Notes: generated by a model not told the origin, from the sequence alone. A stretch of 64,000 bases of DNA from Byssochlamys sp. IMV 00236 (GCA_001931875.2 MSJH02000614.1:170455-234454), one strand, 5' to 3'; positions 33,832 through 45,993 are shown, counted from the stretch's first letter. Made by a program: numbers and translations.

Positions 33832-35221
33832 TCCATAGATGCTACTGTCCATCATAATGGGTAATGGATCGCACTTTTGCATTTAATGAGGCGTTATGAT
33901 GACACGAAACCCGCAACGACCGCCCGCGCTGGTGCCGCGGACTTGGAGCGGTCCTTTTAAAGCGAAGGGCCTGGGCCTGTGGGATCGTGATAGAGGGAGG
34001 TTTCTTTTTTCTCTTGCTGCTCGCATTTATTTGGACGATTTCCAACCGATGCCGCGCTATGATATCCCGGGTGTTCGCCGTCCGCGCGCCCTGTGGCCGC
34101 AGCGATGACCGGTTTCTTCTTCTCCAGCTCAGAAATCGTATCCTTAACTGAGACCACTACCACCAAGGAGTACCATAATCTGAATCTACATTTGAAGCTT
34201 TTGCTACAGCTGATATTTCATTTAATCTGGTTCTCCACTCGCCCATGGGTCCGTCTAGTAGCAGCTCAACGCCAAGGCCTGATAGATGATGGTAACGAAG
34301 CTTGCATGAGCAGTCTTGGTAGCTATCTTCTTCACCTGCAATCGATTTGTAGATGACTGCAATTAGTTACCAACCCCTCCTCTTGTTAATAAGTGTAGAC
34401 ACCGAGTCTTGTCCCGCAGCGCGGAGATACACAAACTACCTAACTAGGCGACAGCTCCAATCCAGCTTCACCGCCCAGCAGCTTCCCCGACCAACCCCGC
34501 CTTCCCCCAATCACGCCAACTCATTGACAGCTCTTCAGAGTCCATCAACACGCCAAGTGGAATTGTCTGGTGGTTTTACATGGCTGCATGTATAACGGGC
34601 CCAGGTTGTGAGAGATAAGACGGGAGAACAGCAAGCTGAACTAATCCCGCTCTAAGAGATGGTGATCCATGGAACACGGCAGTTCTGTTGATGGTATGTG
34701 CTGTCCCGCTCTAACGGCTGGCGCTCTCTATCTGTTCCTAGAGGTCGATAGGGACTCAACAACAAGACAATGCCAGCATTATTGTCGCGATAACTGTATT
34801 AACTCATCTGGCTATTAGTCGATCCGTCACCATAAGCCTCTGCCCTGTGAACTTTCACGCAAAGGTATGTTTATTATTTATTTAACCTTGATCGATTCAC
34901 TGCGAGCTGGACCCTTACGGCTGCGGCTGTGTTTATCCCTAGAGAGCGGTTCTGCTCCACCAAGGGAAAGTGACCAGTCTCACCGTCGGGTTGGCTCCGG
35001 TCCCATTTGGACCTCGCTCCTGCATTCCCCCCGATCCTTAAGCTGTCTGCAAGGACTTGGTTGCTAGTAGCAGCTCTGCAGCTTTCCTGCGGACAGCTGG
35101 TATTTTGGCTGACTCCTAATGTTTATAGGTAATCTAATTTATCTGGGACAAGTCCCCACGGACTTGTCGTGCTTCTTTCTAATCGCCATCTGGTACTGAC
35201 GTACCCTCCAGTGCCATCAAA
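33832..35221. other. Intergenic: UBX 3' UTR and kinase promoter
   Basis: A 1.39 kb stretch between genes reading the same way. It has a C-rich part at about 34470-34560. Short open frames are unrelated to known families. No gene is called. Confidence 0.45.
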
Positions 35222-37449
35222 ATGCAGGGTGTAGTGGATCCAGAGACGCTCTACACCAAGCAGAACTGTATTGGTATGTGCCTTTCTAACGGTCTAAATA
35301 TGGTAATTAACTCATCTGCAGGTGGCGGGAGCTTCGGTAAGGTTTATAAAGGGTATGACCTTGATACCTACTCATGTCACTGAGATTGAAGCTAATCTTA
35401 GTGTGTGCTCGGGTATAGAGTCGACAAGCGTACGGGCCAGTCCGTGGCAATCAAGATCATTGACGTCGAGAATGCCGAGGATGAAGTGGAGGATATCATC
35501 CAAGAGATTTCGATCTTGTCGGAACTCAATTCGCCTTTCGTGACGAAATACCATGGCTCGTTCTTGAAGGGATCAGATCTGTGGATCATAATGGAGTTCT
35601 GTTCAGGTGGAAGCTGTTCGGATCTTATGCGCCCAGGCCTCATCCCCGAGGAGTACATTATGATCATACTGAGGGAATTGTTGATGGGTCTGGACTATCT
35701 GCATAGTGACAAGAAGCTGCATCGGGATATCAAAGGTTTGTCCCTGTGCATGATTTGTATGTTCCACACTGCTGACCATTCTCCCTAGCTGCAAATGTGC
35801 TACTAAGTGCCAATGGCCAGGTCAAGCTCGCGGATTTTGGTGTCTCTGGTCAGTTATCAGCTACGATGACCAAGAAGAACACATTTGTTGGGACACCGTT
35901 CTGGATGGCACCAGAGGTCATCAAGCAGTCGGGTTACGATCATAAGGCAGACATCTGGTCTCTTGGTATTACCGCCATTGAACTTGCCCAGGGTGAACCT
36001 CCCTATTCGGACATACATCCGATGAAGGTCCTTTTTCTGATCCCCAAAAACCCGCCTCCAACGCTGCAGGGAAACTTCAGTAGATCTTTCAAGGACTTTG
36101 TTGAGCTGTGCCTGAGAAGAGATCCGCGGGAACGGCCATCAGCAAAGGAGTTACTCAAACACCCGTTCATAAAACGTGCAAAGAAAACGACCTACTTGAC
36201 CGAACTTATTGAGCGATACGAACGGTGGCAGGCCATACATGGTCACAGATCGGCCGAGGAGGATGAGGACGACGGTGTTCCGCAGCCGGCTCCGAAACCG
36301 ACACCAGAGGAGGAAGATTTATGGGATTTCGGTACCGTCAGACCAGCAGGTCGCTCTGGCGGGCTGAAGGCGATGAACGACTCTGCAGCCAATGCACGCA
36401 GCCAAGCATCCGAGGCCGCCACTCGTCCCTCGGATCAATCAGGAAAGGCGATGCCAGACTGGGATTTGGGAGAGGATACGCCTGTGAAAGACAAAACGAA
36501 GGGCCAAACTTCACCACAGAAATCGCCGCAGAAGCAAATGTTCCCCTCTGGGACGGTACAACAAATGCCAGTATCCCCATCGAAAGTACCGCTTCCCGCA
36601 TCTCCCCAGAAACAGGCCCCGAGACCGTCCGCGCCGCCCGGGACTCCTTCACATCTAGCCACGCCGCAGCCTATCCCTCAGAAAGAGAGCCCTGCTTCAA
36701 GTGAGTATGATAGAGCTCTACAGCGGTCTCTTGCCCAGGATCTGGGATTCCTGCAGCTGGGGTCGCCAGCAAACACTCCACCTGCTTCGCAGACCCAACG
36801 GACCCCGAAGGCGCAAGAACCTATATTACGGAAACCGGCACCTATACAGCCAGAAGACATCCCCTCCTCTCGTAGCACTTCGACTATACAGACTCCAGCA
36901 TCGCCTAGTCCTCCGCAGCGGCAGGTCGCCGGGGTCGAACGGCATGGTGCGCCTTCATTCTCGCCGCGTCCGTCCCCTATCACACAATCTCCACAGAGAC
37001 CACAGACTAGCCATCGCCCTACACAGTCTCAGGAAAATGAGAGGCAACTACGGCCCCGTAAAAGTACAGACTTGAACATTGTTCCGCCGCCAGCTTCAAC
37101 ACCATCGCATCAAATTACTGCGTTAAACGGTGTCATCCTACCCGCTCTGGAAGCAGCTCTCCACCGTCGTGCATATCATGTTGACATGCTCAATCGGAGC
37201 TCGAGCACAAGCAGCAAGCAGTTGCCGCCAGCAGCGATCGACCTACAACAGAGGCGCCAGTATGCGCACGAGAAACTGAAGAGGCTTGTGGTCAAGGCTG
37301 CCGGTCTCTTCAGTGAGATAGAACGCTGGGACAACGAGGCCCCCGTCGGGATGGGTGGCGAAGTCGGCCCTTTCCTCGAAGGGTTCCTAGAAGAAATCCT
37401 CATCCGGGTTGAACCGGCAGATGATGAGCTGGGTCCATCAAAAGCTTGA
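35222..37449 (+). CDS. GCK-III Ste20-family protein kinase (Sid1/SepM candidate)
   Basis: A Ser/Thr kinase probably in the septation-initiation or morphogenesis (MOR) network. Exons 35222-35273, 35322-35352, 35419-35735 and 35789-37449 join to 686 residues. The kinase domain starts at the glycine loop IGGGSFGKV (17-25). The catalytic Lys is K40 (VAIK), the loop is HRDIKAAN (D131), and DFG is 149-151. The GCK activation segment is [14 protein letters not shown]. The family block [22 protein letters not shown] is present. After the domain comes [10 protein letters not shown], reminiscent of the short motif after the kinase domain in Sid1 and MST3. A long Pro/Ser/Gln-rich linker and a conserved helical C-terminal segment ([13 protein letters not shown]...) follow. 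Sid1/SepM is my best guess; the Kic1/Nak1-type GCK is the alternative. Confidence 0.85.
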
Positions 37450-38154
37450 TGATTATGTGCTCTTTATGGATAATTCTCCCTTCTTTTCTGTATTTTTCAT
37501 GTTTGAACCAGATGGCATCGGGTTGGTTGCAATTTGGGGAGTTTCGAGTTCTGCCGCTGTTTGACGCGAAGGCACGTCTACAACTGGGTTACACCGAATG
37601 GGGTTTATCTCCGGGACTTGCGTGTCTCTTTTACCCTCTCGAGTGCAGCATGCGGATATTGATTCTTTTCGTTTGATATGAATTTGAAGACGGCACCGAC
37701 AAAACCAGGAATATAGGGGAATTAAATGGATTCTCTGAATAGAACATGTGCGATATATCTAGTTGTGTCTATCCTACCACATACAAGTGCATTAATTCTA
37801 ACCTTGAAGGCCTAGCCAGCTCATTCTATATTATTGTTCGATAATCGTTCTTGTATCGGAACTCCTAGATAGGCTTCCCGTGACCCAACCCTAGCCCTTA
37901 TCGGAAGCCCTACCGCATTGATTCTTCCCCGCTATGGGTCTCGGCCTGACGTCGTCCGAAAGTTCCTGAGATATCTATCGGGTCATCGCGAGTTGGTCCG
38001 TATTCCATCTGTTTTGCGCTCTCTGCTTTTCTTCTTCTTCCGTGCATATCTATTGAGCCTCTAATATCACTCACAGTGTTTCCCTTTCACCTTATACATT
38101 TGCCAGCTTCGCTCGAATTCGTCCTCTCTCCGCTCCAACCCCCGCAGTGACAGG
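37450..38154. other. Intergenic: kinase 3' UTR and epimerase promoter
   Basis: About 700 bases with no recognisable gene. A C/T-rich leader precedes the epimerase start from about 38010. Confidence 0.5.
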
Positions 38155-39211
38155 ATGTCTCCCCCGGCCATCATAGCACCGTCCATCCTGAGCGCGGATT
38201 TCGCGAATCTGGGCGCAGAATGTACCAACAAGATTCAGGAAGGCTCTGACTGGCTCCATGTGGATATCATGGATGGCCATTTCGTTCCAAATATGACCTT
38301 TGGCGCCCCAGTGGTCACCAAGATCCGCAGTCACGTCGAGCGTCCGTCGCAGCCCCTCGGCAAGGGCACGTTCGACTGCCATATGATGATCATGGAGGTA
38401 AGCAGCGCCTTGTCAATCCTGCACCATGACGATTGTACAGCGCCCGATGCATGCTCCGTGGCTACATCGGACTTGGCGTACGGTCTTGCCCGAGGACCAC
38501 GTTGAGGGGTGCATTTCCAGTGGATTGAGGATGCACCGGATGTTGAGAACCTATACTACCCCTGGAGAGGAAACAAAGAAGCGAAACTGGTCAAACAGAG
38601 ACTGACACGCGAGCTTTGCGCGCCACGACAGCCACAACGATGGGTCAAGGACTTCAAGGCTGCCGGATGCGATCTCTACTGCTTCCACTACGAAGCCGCC
38701 GTGTCATCGGTTGCTGCTAAGGAGCCAGCGGACAAGGAAACGACGCGCAAGACGAGCCCGAAGGAACTGATCCGGTATATTCATGAGGAGGGGATGCAGG
38801 CGGGCATTGCTATCAAGCCCGATACTCCCGTGGATGTGCTCTGGGAGATTCTGGAGAACAAGGACGAGAAGGAGCGACCGGATGTAAGTGGCTGCTCAGT
38901 CTATTACCCTTGTTTATTGATCATACACTAAGTCTATCTCCTTATTCTAGATGGTCCTTGTCATGACCGTCCACCCTGGTTTCGGTGGACAGAAGTTCAT
39001 GGCGTCCGAGCTGCCTAAGGTCAAGGCACTGAGAGAGCGATATCCCGATCTGAACATTGAGGTTGACGGCGGACTCGGTCTCGGAACGATCGACCAGGCT
39101 GCCGACGCCGGTGCTAATGTTATTGTCGCAGGCTCCGCCGTCTTTGGTGCCAAGGATCCCGCCGATGTCATCGCGAAGCTGAGAGAGGCCGTTGAAAAGC
39201 GCCGATCGTGA
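38155..39211 (+). CDS. rpe1: Ribulose-phosphate 3-epimerase
   Basis: It interconverts ribulose 5-phosphate and xylulose 5-phosphate in the cytosolic pentose phosphate pathway. Exons 38155-38397, 38632-38883 and 38951-39211 join to 251 residues, normal for the family. Active-site blocks are complete: [50 protein letters not shown] and IEVDGGLG, with phosphate-binding [11 protein letters not shown]. All introns are phase 0. The first intron is 234 nt, long for this window, and contains an in-frame alternative acceptor at 38520 that would insert 37 codons. Confidence 0.95.
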
Positions 39212-40501
39212 CTCGCCGCTCCATCGTCATATCACAACGTCTCTACGGACATGACCAAGACATGTCTCTCTTCGTTGTAGACCCCGTTCTGCATCACTCA
39301 AAACTGGCAGCTGGTCTACATACGTTCTGACGGTATTACATTAGCACTGTAGGGACAGAGGCGGGGCAAAAATACAACCATCAGCGAAGTATATCTAGCC
39401 CGAAGCCTGATTAGCCATACTGCGTGATCGCGGGTCAGATTAGCAAATTCCACGTAGATCGCTCCGGGCGCAATATAAAAGAAAAGCATGCTTCTTGATA
39501 TCAGAGAGAGAGAAATATAAGCTCCACTCCAACCAGTATCTGCTCGCCCGCTAGTCAGAATGACCGCGCAGAAAGTGACGTCGTAGCCAAGTACACATCG
39601 CCTTGAGGGAGGAATCCAGACTGACGCACACGAGTCTAAGCTAGCTTCTATTGCATTTTTGGTCTCCCACGGATACGAGATGGTTATTACTCGATCAGTC
39701 CATGTGCCCGTTTGCCAGCCGTGGGCTGCGAAGAAGCTTGCCGAATCGAACCAAAACATCACCATAACACGTGGGGAATGATATGGTACGGCTGCTACAG
39801 CCCTGGTTGTTGCTCGAGGATTATTGGCATAATGAACCAGATCAACGCAAACGGTAGAAGTAGTTAAGTTAGCCACGGGGAGTTTATGGTAGAGGATTAA
39901 TTATAATTATGAGTTATTAACTACCTGGAGTCAGATACAGCGGGATGAAGCAAGTGGAGGAAGCTGGTGGAAGGAGGCGCTTGACGTCAGAACGGGGGAT
40001 GCCCCTCAGTCACTCAGTGCCACGCTTCATTATTATTAAATCGCTGCAAAGTACAAAGTATTAATCTAGTCCTCTCTACGTTCCTTTGAATATTTAAATT
40101 ATCTACGGTCTCTGGCTGGGATCCGGTCCGCTTTCTCCATCCCCTTTCTCTCCTTTTTTTCTTTTCCCCCCAGCAAAGTAAACGCGTATCACTGCAATCC
40201 CGTCCTTTCACTCTCTTATGATTCTCCCGATAGAATAATTAGATCAACCCCCCTTCGATCTAACGAGAACTACTCTAGTCTAGTCCATTATTGCGATCAT
40301 CCATTGTACTCCACGTGATCTGTTGCTGGCGTTGAAACACCAACCACGTCAACTTTTCTGTCAGCCAGCAAGCAAACACGGACTGTTCGCCATTTGACCC
40401 CGCCTTAAAGATCTCTGGTCCTCTGCGAATCTTCCTGTCTCTTTTTCTGACGTGATATCACCGTTGAGACTTTTTTTTGAGCTAGCTAGCTTGTCCCGAC
40501 G
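39212..40501. other. Intergenic: epimerase 3' UTR and SH3BGR-like promoter
   Basis: It contains a 186-codon minus-strand open frame (39316-39876) that opens with a non-ATG codon, shows no family resemblance and has no supported splice partners. I do not call it. A CACGTG lies near 40312, and an ACGCGT near 40182. Confidence 0.4.
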
Positions 40502-41746
40502 ATGCCTACTGACCCGACACTGTATCTCTACACGTCCCTGACGGCGGGGTCGTCGCACATCATCACCGCAACGTCGCGTCTCGAGACTATCCTCAAGGCC
40601 AACAAGCTCCCGTTCCGTGCAATTGATGTCGCCACAGATGACAAGGCCCGTCAGCTCTGGGGCCGTCGTTCCAAGGGGAAGAAATTACCAGGCTTGGTGA
40701 AGTACGGAGAAATTGTTGGAGTAGGTACTCACATTTTCATGGCGGACCTTTCTCCAGGCCAGTATCACGGCCCGTGGATGATGAAAACAAAAAGCCACGG
40801 ACATACTGAATAATGATTTGTGTCATTACTATAGGATCTCGAGCAGATCGAGGAATGGAACGAATACGGGGAACTGAAGATGCAGATCAACAATTTTGAG
40901 GATCCCGACAACTTCATCTCAGAAGACAACCCGGCCTATTCGAAACCTGCCACCCAGTCCAGTGCGACGATCGCTGCAACTACAGCTACGACGGGTACGC
41001 CCAAGTCGAGCAACACACCTCATATCCAGATCAAGAGTCCTCCCGCTGAGGAGCCCACGGTCGACGAGCGTATCACCCTGGCGTTGCGTCTGGCGGGAGA
41101 AGAGGCTGCTTCCAAGGCCAAAGACACCAAGACGGCTAAGACGGTCGCGAAACCCGCGGAGAGTGCTTTGGAGAAGGCGGCGTCATCCACAGAACCGCCC
41201 AGCTCTAAACCTGAAGCTGCTAGAACGGCGGAGAAGCCAACCAGGCTCGACGAGACAGCGGAGGAGAGGGAGAGCAAAAAGCCAGAAGGCGAGGCCAACC
41301 CTGGTCGCAGGAAGTCTGTTGTTCCTGCTGCCGAGATCGCTGGAAACCCGCGTCGACCATCCCTAGTCCCAGAAGTGGCTGCAGTGTCCAGTGCGAATTT
41401 CAGGGCTGAGAACGCAGAGGCTCTTGGCCTTGTGGAACATCACCGCGGGTCTATAGTGTCTGCTACATCTCCGGAAGAAATGAACAGCGTCCGCAACGAG
41501 ATTCGGAAATCTATTTCTGAGGGCCCGAAGGGGGTGATTGATGCGCTGAGGGGCGATCTCGCGGAGCAGAGAGAGAAGGAAGAGACGGTTACGACGCCTT
41601 CCACTATCGCAGAGGAAGAAGCAGACGCTCTAGCTCCTTCAAAGGCGGAGAAGGAGAAGTCCGGAACAGACAAGGAAATCGAAGAGACTCCGCAGAAGCA
41701 GGACCCGAAAGATGAGGTTCTGACTGGCGCTAGCGTGCAAGACTGA
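40502..41746 (+). CDS. SH3BGR-family thioredoxin-fold protein with a disordered tail
   Basis: Exons 40502-40720 and 40835-41746 join to 376 residues. The N-terminal 95 residues match the SH3-binding glutamic-acid-rich (SH3BGR) fold: LYLYTSLTAGSS start, FRAIDVATDDKAR, LPGLVKYGEIVGDLEQIEEWNEYGEL. It is glutaredoxin-like but without the CxxC redox pair, so it is unlikely to be an oxidoreductase. The other 280 residues are Ala/Glu/Lys/Pro-rich and predicted disordered, with a possible helical piece around EEMNSVRNEIRKSI. Function in fungi is not established as far as I know. The intron starts GTAGGT and ends CTATAG. Confidence 0.8.
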
Positions 41747-42596
41747 AGGATGGTTCTGTTTTCTTTTTCCTTCTGCATTTTCCCCCAGGAGCATCTCTCG
41801 ATTAGTACTTTCATGAAGTCGATGATCAGTTACACTAGCTTTGCGTGTCATTATTTATCGATACCATGTCATTCTACATTTTGATTTTGCCATTGATTCT
41901 CGTTACCAGATTGCCATGGGGTTATTATTCATTAGGTTAGATTGAGCAGGTTCCAATTTCGGTGAGAAGATCCTCTTGTAAATAATCTACTCTACTCTAC
42001 TCCTGCCAATACCCATCCATACCTGTAGTAGGTGGGTGGTACTTTAAACAGACTCTTCAATCATTTATTGATTTTCTACTTAAATTTGTAACTCTGTGCT
42101 TTCAATCATCTTGGCAGCAGGATATAAAGCCTTTAAGAATATGCTCACATCCATAACTGCTTCCTCGACACCTCACTCAGTCTAATACAACATGGCACAT
42201 AGTACATACATTAGGTAGTACCACCATAAGGACAAAGTCAAGTTCCTGACTTTTTATTATTTTAGCTAAAACAATATCTTGAAACTCCTCATCTGTTTAC
42301 ACAAGACAATGCAAGTTTTTGTGAAGAAGTTCTTAAAAATAGTATTCACTTTCTCTTTATTCCACGAAACAACAATAAATAAATAAAAAGTAATAATAAC
42401 ACAAGAGATCTATAATCATCTATCGATTATATGACCTGTCCAAAAAAGTCAAAACCAGAATCAACCCCCCCNNNNNNNNNNNNNNNNNNNNCCCCCCCCC
42501 CCCCCCCCCCACACAGGCTCAGCTACTCAAGTTCGTAACCTGTCCCCCATTATTCTTTTTTACTTCTCCCCCTTCTCCTTCTTCCCAAGACATAAC
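41747..42596. other. Convergent 3' flanks with an assembly gap
   Basis: An AT-rich stretch between the SH3BGR-like gene and the esterase. It includes the N run and poly-C tracts at 42465-42510. No gene is seen. Confidence 0.5.
42472..42491. other. Assembly gap (20 N) inside a poly-C tract
   Basis: Twenty unknown bases are flanked by C runs (42465-42471 and 42492-42510). The true length of the homopolymer is unknown. Confidence 0.95.
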
Positions 42597-44499
42597 TCAA
42601 TACTCCTGCTGATCATTCCAATAAAGCGTCGAATGCGTCATTTCACCCGTAGGTTCCAATTCCCAACCGAGAACCACTCTCGTCCACTGCAGCAGATGAC
42701 TTGCCAGCTTGATATGGCCGACGTCCGTGGGGTGATTCTTGGGATTAATATCGTTGTGCGCGAGGATGCCGTCTGTGTTGAAATAGTGCACGAAGCCTTG
42801 GTCTTTGAAGTGGTCGAGGACGCGCACCGTTTCGGGCTCGTAGATTGTGGTGCCGCGCCAGCCGGTTCCGGAGCGGATGAATCCGCCCCATTGGGACTGG
42901 GAGGTGGGTTAGGTGTTGTTGTTGCTGTATGATATGATATGATGTGATAGGAATATACGGAGGTGAAGATGAAGGTGATCATGTTAAAACCACTAGGAGA
43001 AAGGGACAGGGAACATACCATAAGCACGACCACTGCTTGAGGCCAGACTTTGTGGATATCTTCAATCATATCAATATAAGCTTCTGCGAATTTATCGCCT
43101 GGGATTTCGTTCGGGGGTCGATGGTCGTTTCCGCCCATTTGGATAATGACGAGGTCGGCGGGCTGCTCGGCCTTCACGTCGTATTCTTCGGGCTCGCTGC
43201 CATACATGGCAGCTGCGCGGACACCGGGGTCTGATGCGTGGTGCCAGAACCATGTCTGGTTTGATGAGGAGGGTTAGTGTTCATTTATGATGTTAGGTCT
43301 GTGAAGTGAGGATGTGTGTACCATGCCATGGGTGCCGCCGCCGTAGCATTGGAGGTCGGCGAGACAGACTCCTGGGTAGGCCTGTTCGATATGGTTAGTA
43401 TATACATGAATTTTAGAGAAATAAAGCAATAGAGCACTCTAAGGGCAGAACTGACAGTAATCGTATATTCAACATTGCCTAAACCAGCTGCGTAGAGAAA
43501 CGCCCACGAGGACAAAGTCTCATATGTAGCGAATTGTCCAGACACGACGCTTCGAATCCAGTAGTCAGCATGCGGAAGTCAAAGACAGACAGAATACTCC
43601 ATCACTCACGATCCTCCTATTAGTTCCACTTTCTTCTGATACGTGACAGGTTTCAAAAGACGAGCATCGCTAGCAATAGATACCCCAGCTATCTGAACTG
43701 TGCGGGGAACTGTCAGCAAGGAACCGATTGAGCAGGATAGTTATACTTATCCCAAGCCCCAATTCGTAACTAAGAAAAAAAAAAGTTAGTTTTATGAAAC
43801 ATATACCTCGATGAGTGGTATGTATGCTTACCTCGCATCTCGAAAATATTGTTATCAGGTATATCGTCACCGTCAAGTGCCGTCCCGGGCCCGACGAAAT
43901 AGTGCGTCGAGCCCGCGGTCACATTGGAGAATAACCAGTCAAAGGACCCGATCCTGACCAAGATTCTCTTAGATAATGAATGGATGGTGATGTGGACCAT
44001 GGAAATACATACCGGTAAGCTACCAAGGCTCCTTCGGATGTGCTTGGGCCAAACGTTACAGCAAGCTGAGTTGACGTTAGTTTTTTCTGCTATCAAGACT
44101 GGCAACTCAATCAAAGAAACATGGTTAATTACTTTCTTGCCTGAAAATCCAACTTTGATTCCGGGGGCTCTGGATCAAAGTCAATTAGTACTTTTCGCTA
44201 TTCCAACACGTCAAGAGAGAGACGAACGACCACCCTAGATATCAGTTAGCATCGAACATATGAAGGAGTAATCAGACACGAAAAAAAAAAATCATACAAG
44301 AGATATGCTGACTATCCCAACGCCCCTTGTACGAAATCTGGGGTACGTCTGGCCCGTAACTTTTCCAAGATTCATCGAGAGCAATGCTCTGAGTCTGCCC
44401 AGGCCACGGGTTCAATCTTTCATGACCATTCTCCAGAATCGTAGCCGTGGCGCATAACGACCACGAGAGCAGACTCGCGCCCAGCTGTAGCAGCTTCAT
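42597..44499 (-). CDS. Secreted SGNH/GDSL esterase (CE2-like), eleven exons
   Basis: A probable extracellular carbohydrate esterase. Exons are 44499-44298, 44234-44228, 44169-44133, 44065-44013, 43953-43832, 43769-43751, 43699-43610, 43549-43456, 43381-43322, 43255-43019 and 42896-42597, giving 406 residues. A signal peptide (KLLQLGASLLSWSLCATA) is followed by a beta-sandwich N domain (HISWWSAPGIKVGFSGKK, DWLFSNVTAG, NWGLGVQIAG). The SGNH domain has block I IGGSVVSGQFATYE (usually GDSL), Gly block GGGTHG, block III GGNDHRPP and block V HPTDVGH with the catalytic Asp/His. Ser, Asn and His are all present. The model needs a 7-nt microexon (GGTGGTC) and a 51-nt AT-AC intron; with both, the frame and family motifs are continuous. 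If the AT-AC intron is not spliced, a stop follows and the gene is a pseudogene. Confidence 0.8.
43700..43750 (-). other. Candidate AT-AC intron in the esterase gene
   Basis: On the minus strand it begins ATAAGTATAA and ends CCCCGCAC, with a CTGAC branch-like element 12 nt before the end. Removing it joins GGG to AGTTCAG and gives NWGLGVQIAG in frame. GT-AG alternatives here retain the stop TAA or shift into a stop. The donor resembles U2-type ATAAGT, not the U12 ATATCC consensus. Confidence 0.6.
44228..44234 (-). other. 7-nt microexon in the esterase gene
   Basis: GGTGGTC lies between acceptor ATCTAG and donor GTTCGT. Together with one base from each neighbour it encodes Trp-Trp-Ser in the conserved stretch HISWWSAPG. 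Skipping it puts a TAG stop at the junction. Confidence 0.7.
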
Positions 44500-45993
44500 C
44501 GTGGGCACACAGCAAACGCGATGGTAGCTAGGCCAACTGAAGCAAGCTATCGCTGGTGTTCAACAACCGACATGGGACGTCAAAATTTACTTTTTCGACT
44601 AGAATTCGTTGTCACCACCTTAAGTATGTGGCTAGAGCTTCGAAATTTGACCACTTGGGAATCTGTTATCGATTCATCGCAAATGCCCCCTTAATTAGTT
44701 AAAATGCCTAGCATTGATTTCGATCACGGCTTGGAATTCTACCCTATAATAAACAAATTCTTGTCTGCCAAGTCCTGTTTGGTTGGGGCGCTTCGAAAAA
44801 AAGATCCTATGAGAGAAGGTTTAGCATAGGCTTCTTAACCAAGGGAGGAAAGCTGGGAGCACATGGGGAAAAACACGAACTGCTTTTTTAGAGCCTCGGG
44901 AAAAAGGGAGGGTGGATTATTACTGTAACCTAAAATAGTAAAATCCGCCTCCAGAGCCCAAGTGTACGGAGTATTAATTCGTTAGTGAAGTAATAGTGAA
45001 CCAGACATCTGAGACGCCGAGAAGGAGTGGAGGAGAGGGCAAAGATCCGAGGGGGGAAAAGGTTTCAATAATAATAATCAAAGGGACTTATTATTTGGCC
45101 AAGATAAAGAGTGTCTGAAGAGGATCAAGATTCTATCGAGATACGCGCCAGGAACGCTGATAACGGAAAAAGGAGGGAAAAGGTATAGTTGCAATGCACA
45201 TTGCAATGAATGAATGTGATCCCTTCCCTAGGGCATTACGCCATGGCGGATCCCAATTGCGATCCGCGGTGTTGTCGCGTCGCCGGAAGCGAACGCGAAT
45301 TTGTCCATCATCAGGATGGGAATGGATGGACGACAACCACCACGTAAGCAGATAGCAATAACTAACTACTATGTACATACTTTAACTTGAAGTCGGGGTG
45401 ATCGTCGCTGCTTGCAACTTAGCTGCCGTTTGACTAAAAGCGCATAATACGTCGCTATAGCTAGTTGACTTAACTATAACGGTTTTGATGTTCTGGTGCT
45501 ATCTCAGTTTCATGTCCGCCGGATACGGTAAGCTAGCTAGCTACTTAACTATTACATAGTAGCCATAACCAAAAGCATAGCTATGATGTCTAGACAATGG
45601 AATAATCCATTCTTCCCAATCAATGGCGTTGAGCTCGCAGCTGCTATCAGCGATGGACAATGCGGAGCGGTAAGCTCATCGATCGGCTCATCCCTTCTTG
45701 GCTCTCTTGGCTCTTCTCCGCAGTTCAACAGGTGCGCAATGCACCGATCAACTTCTTATTTGGGGACAGATTGCTGTGAACTATTTTCTAGTTTCTTTTT
45801 ATTCTCCTAGTTCTGGTTTTGGTGCTCATACATCCGATCCATCGATCCTCATTGGGTATGATGGGCAAATTCGCCTCGAAAGAATATATTGGATTCACCT
45901 TCCGTTCAAACAGCCTGAGATGACATCCATACAGAAAAGCAGACATGTTTACTAGCACTGGAAATATCATAGTCGTACCTCTGGTCTCCACAC
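44500..45993. other. Intergenic: esterase promoter and ABC transporter 3' flank
   Basis: About 1.5 kb without a recognisable gene. One TACGGAGTA motif lies at 44965-44973, and an AAT run near 45068. Open frames are short and unrelated to families I know. Confidence 0.45.

Noticed and set aside
38509..38931. Open frame through the first epimerase intron as part of the main protein
   Set aside because: The epimerase fold has no insertion there, and splicing to 38632 gives the conserved MIMEPQRWV join.
39316..39876. 186-codon minus-strand open frame after the epimerase
   Set aside because: Opens with a non-ATG codon, no recognisable domain, no supporting splice partners.
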